Below, piece by piece: positions 7,597-12,925 of a stretch of 12,925 bases of DNA. The stretch covers positions 1 through 12,925 of the forward strand of contig CAMLDJ010000148.1 in NCBI GenBank assembly GCA_946478755.1, written 5' to 3'. A model generated the notes under the pieces. The model was not told where the DNA came from and made no database searches. It saw nothing but the letters and a program-made list of their open reading frames with translations. Numbering within the stretch: the stretch's first letter is position 1; each line of letters begins with the position of its first letter. Source of the DNA: an uncultured Pedobacter sp. (GTDB lineage Bacteria > Bacteroidota > Bacteroidia > Sphingobacteriales > Sphingobacteriaceae). The position numbers were made by a program, and so were the translations under genes.

Positions 7597-9795
7597 TTAG
7601 TATTGTGAAGTAAATGCATTATCTATTATCTGTATAATCCCATCTTTTGCAATGCGATTTTGCGGGTAAACAGTAGGGTTACTGGTAATTATAGTAGCGG
7701 TTATCCCATCTGCAGATATTGCGCTCAATGCACCAGAATAGCTAACCGTCATTTTTACATAAATGGTTTGTGCAGGGGTAGATGCCAGAGATATTTTCCT
7801 GGTGGAAAATGTTCCTGTGGTATTTCCATGTGTAAAAATCTGCTGATCAGAAACAAAAAAATAGCTGATATACTGGGCAAGCCGTTTTTTCACTTCTTCT
7901 GTCAAAACAACTCCAGCTGGCGTCAGTGGTAAAAGCCCGGCTGTTTGTGCTGCAGTTATAGCCTCATTAGAGGGTACAAATAATGTTAATTTTTTGTTCG
8001 CATCAGATTGGGTAATTCTCCCGCCAAAATCTTTTGTAAGAATTCCTGCAGCGGCGCAAAGTTCTTTGAACTTTTGATATTGGGGATTGACCTGCGGCAC
8101 GCTGGTAACCACCGAATTGTTGATCAACTGAAAAATAGTATTTACGGGGCTGATAATTACTTTATCTATTCCCTGAAAATATCCGTTTGATTGTTTTAGG
8201 TCACGATCGTTATTCAGCATAGCCACAGAGTCTGGCTCGCTGCCGCGCAGCAGCCCATTATCAACCAAAAGAAAACCTCCATTCAGTGCAGGGTAAACAT
8301 AGCTGCCATTACCAAGTGCTGTACTGGTCAGTTCCCTGTTCGGTACAATACCATTACCAATAATATCGGCGAGTTCGGCTAACGGAACCGATGTTTCGAT
8401 ATTGGCGACAAGCCTGAAAAATCCAGGTTTGGCCGTCGCTGCTACTGGCTTGAGCGTGTAATAAATGCCCTGGGCCCGAAAGGCTTTATTCGTAGGTGCA
8501 AAAACTGTATATTTTGAACTTGTAGAAAGCAACTTGTTCATTGTATTGGTGACGATAAGGGCTTCAGCGAAATACCAATATTCGGGTTTAAAAAATGAAG
8601 GTCCTGCTACCGTTGTGAAAGCTGCGGGTTCAACCATCTTATTTAAAGTATACATCAGACCGTTACTTTTCATAGAGATAGATTTAACATCACTTTTTTG
8701 AAGAGCAATCTTATCCCCCAAACCATTCATAGCTTGCCCATTAAATACTCTAGACGGCCAATCCATCGTTGGCGACATATGGCTTTTGTAGAGCATTTGT
8801 AAGGTGTGCATAGGAATTGAATCATCTTCATTGTAAAAGTTCTTCAATAATTTTTCAGCGTAGTACTCAGAAAATACTTCTTTTGAAGGAATGTATGCCG
8901 TTACAGAGATCGATTGCTTAAGCGTATTTAACGGATTTTCATTATCTAAATTCACCTCAGTTGCATAAGTACGCGTCCATAAAGAATCGGCCACCCCATC
9001 TCCATTTGTATCTCCATTTACGCCCTGGGCATTTGTAGCTGCAGCATTGTAAGTATAAGTCAAGAAGTATTTTCGTAGAAATTTGTTATAGTCAGCATAT
9101 TCCGGACCGGTATCTAATTCCTGTGCAATGGTATTCGGTGCGACTAAGACCCGGTCAAGTACGTGTATTACACCGTTTCCAGATGCTACATCTCTTCTGA
9201 TAACGGATGCACCCAGTACGTTCATTCCGGTTTCGGCATTTACAGCGGATCCTGGACCATACACATCTGCATAGTCCTGGGCAGTTACATGATAGTAATT
9301 ATAAAATTCAGGAGTATAAACCTGCAGCATTTTACTTGGATAAAATATCGCTTTGTTACCCAGTTCATCATAATAAATATTGTTTGTTTTGCTTTCATAT
9401 TTATAAATATCAAAGTTGGTTTTAGATACTCCAGGATTCAGAAAGTTTCCCTGAAACAACATCCATTTCATGATGTGATAATTCACCATTTTTGTCAGCA
9501 ACTCAATAGGCATGTCGTCTATTGATTTATAACTGGTCTGACTGGCAAAATACTTCTGAAAAGCTTCATTATCAGGTGCCATTACGGTGAACAGACCAGA
9601 AGAGTTCAGTTCTTCTTTTAGGCCTGGAACTCTATCAATAGCGGCTACAAATGTTGAAAGTGATGGTTCCTGCGAAAGTTGTAAATAGATTTGCGATGCT
9701 TGCCCGGGAGGCGGGTCATAAAATTTTCCGTATTCTTTTTTACATCCGCTTACTAATAGACAAAAGACGGATAATATAAGTATTGGTTTCCTCAT
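7597..9795 (-). CDS. Large FAS1 lipoprotein with four FAS1-like modules, first gene of the susCD operon
   Basis: The product is 732 aa. The ATG at 9795 was chosen because MRKPILILSVFCLLVSGC is a typical lipoprotein signal with lipidated Cys 18; an in-frame ATG at 9831 would put 12 hydrophobic residues in front. Four FAS1-like modules can be traced by their core and closing strands. Module 1 has GLFTVMAPDNEAFQKYF (67-83) and NGVIHVLDRVLVAP (207-220). Module 2 has VTAYIPSKEVFSEYY (298-312) and NGLMYTLNKMVEP (378-390). Module 3 has YTVFAPTNKAFR (429-440) and NGYFQGIDKVIISP (537-550). Module 4 has LTLFVPSNEAITAA (603-616) and KDGIIQIIDNAFTS (717-730). Module 2 carries a calcium-loop-like DTNGDGVAD (262-270). 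The stop lies 10 bp before susC, so the two are surely co-transcribed. A FAS1 gene leading a susCD operon suggests an accessory binding or adhesion protein for the importer; this function is inferred. Confidence 0.93.
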   Translation of the reverse strand: MRKPILILSVFCLLVSGCKKEYGKFYDPPPGQASQIYLQLSQEPSLSTFVAAIDRVPGLKEELNSSGLFTVMAPDNEAFQKYFASQTSYKSIDDMPIELLTKMVNYHIMKWMLFQGNFLNPGVSKTNFDIYKYESKTNNIYYDELGNKAIFYPSKMLQVYTPEFYNYYHVTAQDYADVYGPGSAVNAETGMNVLGASVIRRDVASGNGVIHVLDRVLVAPNTIAQELDTGPEYADYNKFLRKYFLTYTYNAAATNAQGVNGDTNGDGVADSLWTRTYATEVNLDNENPLNTLKQSISVTAYIPSKEVFSEYYAEKLLKNFYNEDDSIPMHTLQMLYKSHMSPTMDWPSRVFNGQAMNGLGDKIALQKSDVKSISMKSNGLMYTLNKMVEPAAFTTVAGPSFFKPEYWYFAEALIVTNTMNKLLSTSSKYTVFAPTNKAFRAQGIYYTLKPVAATAKPGFFRLVANIETSVPLAELADIIGNGIVPNRELTSTALGNGSYVYPALNGGFLLVDNGLLRGSEPDSVAMLNNDRDLKQSNGYFQGIDKVIISPVNTIFQLINNSVVTSVPQVNPQYQKFKELCAAAGILTKDFGGRITQSDANKKLTLFVPSNEAITAAQTAGLLPLTPAGVVLTEEVKKRLAQYISYFFVSDQQIFTHGNTTGTFSTRKISLASTPAQTIYVKMTVSYSGALSAISADGITATIITSNPTVYPQNRIAKDGIIQIIDNAFTSQY

Positions 9796-9802
9796 AATTA
9801 TA

Positions 9803-9960
9803 ATTTGGTTTAGTTGAATCAATAAGTACATTGATAATTGATTCCAGTACCGATGGTATGGATCTCTGATTTTATGATGCTATATAAAATCTAAGGCATG
9901 CGCCCTTTTGGAGTTAGTGTGTTTGCTTGTGTCATTTTTGGTTAGTTTGATCTGGTTAGA
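9803..9960 (-). repeat. Repeated CTAACC-AAA-like motif upstream of the operon start
   Basis: Read on the minus strand, four similar short words precede the first FAS1 gene: TCTAACCAG (9960-9952), ACTAACCAAAAA (9946-9935), ACTAACTCCAAAA (9918-9906) and AACTAAACCAAAT (9815-9803). They share CTAA followed by CC and, in three of the four, an A run. They could be binding sites for a regulator, or chance similarity in low-complexity AT-rich DNA. Spacing is irregular, which weakens the operator reading. Confidence 0.2.
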
Positions 9961-10096
9961 ATATGAACACAAATCAATTCTTATCCCTTAAAAAAAGCTT
10001 AAATTTGTCTTAATCTTAAAAATTCTTCTACTTCTTTTTCATGGGAAATAGTCACTTAAAGGCCGATTTTTGGAAAAAAGCTGTTTCGTTGTAACG

Positions 10097-10122
10097 GTAT
10101 GCATTTTTTTTGAAATGTATAC
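10097..10122. repeat. Imperfect inverted repeat, possible hairpin in the operon leader
   Basis: The arms GTATGCATTT (10097-10106) and AAATGTATAC (10113-10122) pair over 10 positions with one G-T wobble, around a 6-base loop. It is not followed by a T tract on the minus strand, so it does not look like a terminator for the genes of this window. It may be an operator or a structured leader element if the operon transcript begins upstream of it. Confidence 0.3.
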
Positions 10123-10330
10123 GGCTAAAACCCGGGATCTTTTTTTATTTTTTCATCCTTTTACATTCCTATTCAGAAAGATCAGGCAATCGGGAAAGAT
10201 CATTTTTCCCATTTTGAGTTTGAAAAATAAGATTAGAGCCTTACTCGTTACCATTAAACTTCAGATTCTGGTACTAACAGATGAAGATTTGGTGTAATGA
10301 TAGATACATCCCTGGACAAAGGGACTGAAA

Positions 10331-10370
10331 GCAAACATGAGAATCGCCTCAGGCAGATTCTCATGTTTGC
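10331..10370 (-). terminator. Strong perfect hairpin downstream of the GH71/99-like gene
   Basis: The arms GCAAACATGAGAATC (10331-10345) and GATTCTCATGTTTGC (10356-10370) are perfectly complementary over 15 bp around a 10-base loop. The loop could itself form a 3-bp GCC/GGC stem. The hairpin lies about 60 bp after the stop of the minus-strand gene that ends at 10430. The base run just past it in that direction is TTTCAGTCCCTTTGTCC, only weakly T-rich, followed by a small TCCCT/AGGGA hairpin. It is therefore a likely terminator or 3'-end RNA-stabilising element rather than a textbook intrinsic terminator. Confidence 0.55.
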
Positions 10371-10429
10371 GATATATCTAAAATTACTGGTACGCTAAAA
10401 GAGCTAACTCCTTTTTCCGACCTCTTATT

Positions 10430-11686
10430 TTATTGATGTGGAGTAGGATGACTGGCAGTATAACCAATCAGACCTTTGATCATTTTACCACCATCATTCG
10501 TCAACCTTAAATAGAAATCCGATGAAAGTGCAACCCCATCCGCATCCAGATTAAGAAAATACTTGCCGGCTGGCGCCATAGATGCATTCTCAGCAGTCTT
10601 AAAAATTTGAGTAGCCTCGTTTAATTCGTCAAACATGGAAATATAAACACTTTTCACGCCGACATTTTTTGCTGCTGCAAATTGAGACCACATGAAGTCG
10701 CCATGCATCCTTTTAATTTCATTCTTCGGTTTGGCAGTATTGTCATTGTTAAAGGAAAATCCGGGATATATATCTGCCTGGTAGTCTTTTCCATTCGCGT
10801 TACACCAGGCTAAATCAGCAGAATAGGCGGCTGGAAAATTCCCGGTTCTGCCTACGTACCAGGCCATGATCATATCGCAGGCCTGGTAAGCCGGCGCATC
10901 TGCTGCATCCGTAGAAAAATCACCCATTGTCCCGCCAATTACATAACAGCCCTGAGACTTAAACCAGTTGATTTTATTAACCCATTCTGCTGTAATACCA
11001 CGACCACTTTTGCCAACTCCCCAGAAACAGACTACAGGTTTTCCATTTTGTCTGGCATATGCTGAAGATGCTGTATGCTGCTGCATAGAACTGGTCCAAT
11101 CAGCTTCACACGGGGTATTACTGCTGCAATCGTACATAATATAGAATTTTCGTCCATAAACTTCTGCGGAATTTCTTGCTTTTGCTACGATCTGGTCAAA
11201 CTGGTTCTTCTTAGCACCAGCTGTCAGATAACTGCCAAATCGCTGCAAAGCGACGCAGTCGATACCATACTGCTGCATCCACTGCATGTGTTTAGCAATT
11301 GTTTGAGAACTCCATGAAGAAAACATTTTAGCAGGGGTACCATTACCAAGATTTCCCGTATATCCAGGTTCAGTAATACCATTTTGCTTAAATGGTGTTC
11401 CTGTATAGGTATAGAGATATTCCCTTACATCCGGCCAGGCCTCAAGGTTCATGTGCTGCCAGGAATTTAGTGGAGATCCGTCACCGGATGCGCCAAACCA
11501 TCCCTGGTAACCTGTTGTTACTTTTCCAACAACATCACCCACAGGAGAGGCTAAGGCAATGACTTCAGTCCTTTTACCATTAGCCATCATCTGGTCTTCT
11601 GCACCATTTTTTGAGAGACCTTTTTTAGCACACCCTGCGCCTGCAGACAGGAAGGCTGTTAAAATAAACAAGTTTAATGTTTTCAT
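10430..11686 (-). CDS. Glycoside hydrolase family 71/99-like lipoprotein
   Basis: The product is 418 aa. The signal peptide ends in AGAGC (Cys 19), so it is probably an outer-membrane or periplasmic lipoprotein. The mature protein has the marks of the GH71/99-like group known from Bacteroidota: GKVTTGYQGWFGASGDGSP (54-72) with SWQHMN (75-80), GIDCVALQRFGSY (141-153), KFYIMYDCSS (180-189), CDMIMAWYVGR (270-280), and near the C-terminus VYISMFDELNEATQIFK (347-363). The last segment resembles the EWHEGTQI motif of GH99 endo-alpha-mannosidases, whose two Glu act in catalysis; E354 and E357 keep the same spacing. Retaining alpha-mannosidase-type activity is possible, but most members of this group are uncharacterised. 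The gene stands alone, between a 286-bp gap and a strong hairpin, and is probably its own transcription unit. Its substrate is unproven. Confidence 0.82.
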   Translation of the reverse strand: MKTLNLFILTAFLSAGAGCAKKGLSKNGAEDQMMANGKRTEVIALASPVGDVVGKVTTGYQGWFGASGDGSPLNSWQHMNLEAWPDVREYLYTYTGTPFKQNGITEPGYTGNLGNGTPAKMFSSWSSQTIAKHMQWMQQYGIDCVALQRFGSYLTAGAKKNQFDQIVAKARNSAEVYGRKFYIMYDCSSNTPCEADWTSSMQQHTASSAYARQNGKPVVCFWGVGKSGRGITAEWVNKINWFKSQGCYVIGGTMGDFSTDAADAPAYQACDMIMAWYVGRTGNFPAAYSADLAWCNANGKDYQADIYPGFSFNNDNTAKPKNEIKRMHGDFMWSQFAAAKNVGVKSVYISMFDELNEATQIFKTAENASMAPAGKYFLNLDADGVALSSDFYLRLTNDGGKMIKGLIGYTASHPTPHQ

Positions 11687-11752
11687 TTTTAAAAAATTTA
11701 GGTTTATAATTGAGATTTGATTTGCCGCAACTTATAGCCGCTATCTATTGTC

Positions 11753-11775
11753 AATAAATCGTGATTCGATTTATT
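11753..11775. promoter_or_regulatory. 9-bp perfect inverted repeat in the leader of the GH71/99-like gene
   Basis: AATAAATCG (11753-11761) and CGATTTATT (11767-11775) are perfect reverse complements around a 5-base spacer. The repeat lies about 67 bp upstream of the start codon at 11686. The dyad shape and position fit an operator for a dimeric regulator or a leader hairpin. No T tract follows on the minus strand, so it is unlikely to terminate transcription from upstream. Confidence 0.3.
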
Positions 11776-11939
11776 TTGTGGTTTAACTAAATCAGTAATG
11801 ACCGGGTGATAGCTGCCTGACATCCACGCTCCCAGTGGTCTCCATTTTTTAGCTTTTTTTCATTTGATTAGATAAATCCACTCATCCCAACCAACCACTA
11901 CCAAAAATTATCTGACATAGCAAGCGGCGCGGTTTCCGC

Positions 11940-11961
11940 TCCTGAAATGCTTGTTTCAGGA
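11940..11961 (-). terminator. Hairpin just after the SGNH-lectin gene
   Basis: The arms TCCTGAAA (11940-11947) and TTTCAGGA (11954-11961) pair over 8 bp with a 6-base loop. The hairpin begins 11 bp after the stop codon of the minus-strand gene that ends at 11973. There is no T run directly after it, but a T5 tract follows about 35 bp later (minus strand, near 11909-11903). A 3'-end or terminator role is likely from its position. Confidence 0.4.
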
Positions 11962-11972
11962 TATAATCATAT

Positions 11973-12925
11973 TTAAGGCGTTTGAAAAGCCCATTGCTGA
12001 CTATTGCTTCCTGCATCGGTCCAAATCTGAATAAGTGCACCTGTAGTAGTTGAATTGCCGGCTACTTCCATTAGCTTATTACTTTGTACACCTTTCACGG
12101 TATAATAGCCTCCTGAAATCGGCGTAATAATCCATTTCTGGTTGCTGCCACTTGTGGAAGTGTATAGCTGGATTTTTGTACCGTTAGCAGTCAGTTGCCC
12201 GGAAACGTCAAGTGATTTTCCACTTTGCACACCTACAATTCTATACTGTCCGCCTCCCAGGTCGGTCACTGTCCAGCGCTGATTGTTTTGGCCATTGTAA
12301 TTCCATTGCTGAATTGGTGTACCATTTATTGTTCCCTGTGCTTGTGCATCAATAGCCAGGCCGCTGTTCCGATTGATAATCTTATAAGTCCCGTTAGGAA
12401 GAGCAGTGCTTCCACCAATATATGGCGCCAGAATTGGCTTAAGTAAATTAGCAGCCTTTATATGACCACTAACGCTTGGGTGCAGCCCGTCCGAATAATC
12501 TGCTGCCGTCAACCAACCGGTAGTGTTTATATAGTGGATTTTATTATCCCCTGCCGTAATTCTCGCATTTACTGCCGCCAGTGTTGGAGTGGCTTTTACA
12601 CCAATGAACGTTCTCATTACAAAAATCTCAGCATTAGCAAATTTTACCCGAATATTTGCCAGGAAGGTGGTATAAGCATTCTGAAACACATTATCTGGCA
12701 CAGCTTTATTATTGTCATTCGTTCCAAGATTAACAACAATAATTTTGGGGGTATACTTCGTAAAGTCCCAATTTCCAGAAGATATATATGAAGGGTTTTG
12801 TACTTTGAAGTACTGCACATCCATACCCGGATTGGTAGTATAACCGCTTACAAGCGTAACTCCCGGATAGGCAATCTGGGTATGTTCAGCACCTAAGGCT
12901 TCTGAACAAACCCATCCATAGGCAG
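11973..12925 (-). CDS. SGNH-type esterase with C-terminal ricin-type lectin domain, 5' end missing
   Basis: The frame is open to the right edge, so the N-terminus, with any signal peptide and the catalytic GDS(L) Ser block, is missing. 316 residues are visible; numbering here starts at the first complete codon. Residues 1-170 are the end of an SGNH hydrolase: GWVCSEALGAEHTQIAYPGV (3-22), block III LGTND (66-70), and block V SDGLHPS (144-150) with the probable catalytic Asp 145 and His 148. The GAEHTQIAYPG segment recalls carbohydrate esterase family 2-like (endoglucanase E-like) deacetylases. Residues about 176-316 form a ricin B/CBM13-type beta-trefoil with three repeats, each ending in QxW (215-217, 262-264, 309-311). 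The lectin should target the esterase to a polysaccharide, and a deacetylase role on a plant or microbial glycan is the best guess. A hairpin follows the stop codon. Confidence 0.88.
   Translation of the reverse strand, partial: AYGWVCSEALGAEHTQIAYPGVTLVSGYTTNPGMDVQYFKVQNPSYISSGNWDFTKYTPKIIVVNLGTNDNNKAVPDNVFQNAYTTFLANIRVKFANAEIFVMRTFIGVKATPTLAAVNARITAGDNKIHYINTTGWLTAADYSDGLHPSVSGHIKAANLLKPILAPYIGGSTALPNGTYKIINRNSGLAIDAQAQGTINGTPIQQWNYNGQNNQRWTVTDLGGGQYRIVGVQSGKSLDVSGQLTANGTKIQLYTSTSGSNQKWIITPISGGYYTVKGVQSNKLMEVAGNSTTTGALIQIWTDAGSNSQQWAFQTP

Larger units (their letters stand above)
9796..10330. other. Gene-free leader region of the FAS1-susCD operon
   Basis: This stretch lies between the operon's first start codon and the hairpin behind the GH gene. 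No minus-strand reading frame of useful length was seen, and the only plus-strand frame (10070-10297, 75 codons, Phe/Leu/Ile-rich) looks like chance in AT-rich DNA. The operon promoter should be here. I looked for the Bacteroidota -7 element TAnnTTTG on the minus strand and found only a one-mismatch site (TTGATTTG, 9977 to 9970) without a matching -33 element, so no promoter is called. The stretch has long T tracts on the plus strand (10105-10111 and 10139-10152), a hairpin at 10097-10122, a small 5-bp hairpin at 10309-10324, and repeated CTAACC-like motifs. No gene for a sigma factor, anti-sigma factor or one-component regulator is present. Confidence 0.6.
11687..11972. other. Gene-free gap between the SGNH-lectin gene and the GH71/99-like gene
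   Basis: This 286-bp gap contains no convincing gene. From the SGNH side it holds a terminator-like hairpin (11940-11961), a small GCGG/CCGC stem (11929-11939), an AT-rich middle, and a 9-bp inverted repeat about 67 bp upstream of the GH start codon. No clear TAnnTTTG promoter word was found on the minus strand. The bases just before the ATG at 11686 are A/T only, as is common in Bacteroidota, and no Shine-Dalgarno sequence is seen. Confidence 0.6.

Noticed and set aside
7587..7619. Upstream ATG extension of susC (11 residues)
   Set aside because: It overlaps the end of the preceding FAS1 gene and puts non-signal residues before the clear MILKKFF signal peptide; the ATG at 7586 is preferred.
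9796..9831. Upstream ATG extension of the four-module FAS1 gene (12 residues)
   Set aside because: The lipoprotein signal starting MRKPILIL is complete and typical from the ATG at 9795.
10000..10007. TAAATTTG on the plus strand, a perfect Bacteroidota -7 word
   Set aside because: No -33 element at the right distance and no supported plus-strand gene downstream. An 8-bp degenerate word is expected by chance in AT-rich DNA.
10070..10297. Plus-strand 75-codon open frame in the operon leader
   Set aside because: Phe/Leu/Ile-rich translation from AT-rich, T-tract DNA, no recognisable domain or start context, and opposite to every real gene here.
11823..11838. CCAC/GTGG short inverted repeat
   Set aside because: Only 4 bp of stem with a 7-base spacer, expected by chance.

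Overview
The window looks like chromosomal DNA of a Bacteroidota member, most likely a soil or freshwater Sphingobacteriaceae-type organism (Pedobacter/Mucilaginibacter-like). This rests on a SusC/SusD pair, several short lipoprotein signal peptides, FAS1 lipoproteins of the Bacteroidota type, AT-rich gaps, and the absence of clear Shine-Dalgarno sequences. The genus is inference. All seven genes I can support lie on the minus strand, so transcription runs from high to low coordinates. No tRNA, rRNA, CRISPR array, transposase or insertion sequence was seen.

Right side (about 10430-12925): two secreted carbohydrate-active proteins. The first is the 3' part of an SGNH-type esterase fused to a ricin-type lectin; its start lies beyond the right edge. 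The second is a lipoprotein of the glycoside hydrolase 71/99-like group. A 286-bp gap separates them and holds a probable terminator hairpin and a 9-bp inverted repeat. A perfect 15-bp hairpin lies downstream of the GH gene.

Middle (about 9796-10429): a 634-bp stretch with no convincing gene. It must carry the promoter of the next operon, but I found no clean Bacteroidota -33/-7 promoter on the minus strand. It does hold an imperfect 10-bp hairpin and several copies of a CTAACC-AAA-like motif.

Left side (1-9795): a tight five-gene operon with gaps of 10, 25, 14 and 16 bp. Its order is a FAS1 lipoprotein with four FAS1-like modules, SusC, SusD, a FAS1 lipoprotein with two modules plus an unassigned beta-rich C-terminal domain, and a third FAS1 lipoprotein running off the left edge. 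SusC/SusD should form an outer-membrane TonB-dependent importer. The three FAS1 lipoproteins sit where a polysaccharide-utilisation locus normally encodes SusE/SusF glycan-binding proteins and enzymes. The operon has no glycosidase, no FecR/ECF sigma pair and no STN domain on SusC, so both ligand and regulation are unknown. My best reading is an outer-membrane uptake or adhesion system built around at least eight FAS1-like modules. This FAS1-SusCD operon is the most interesting item in the window.
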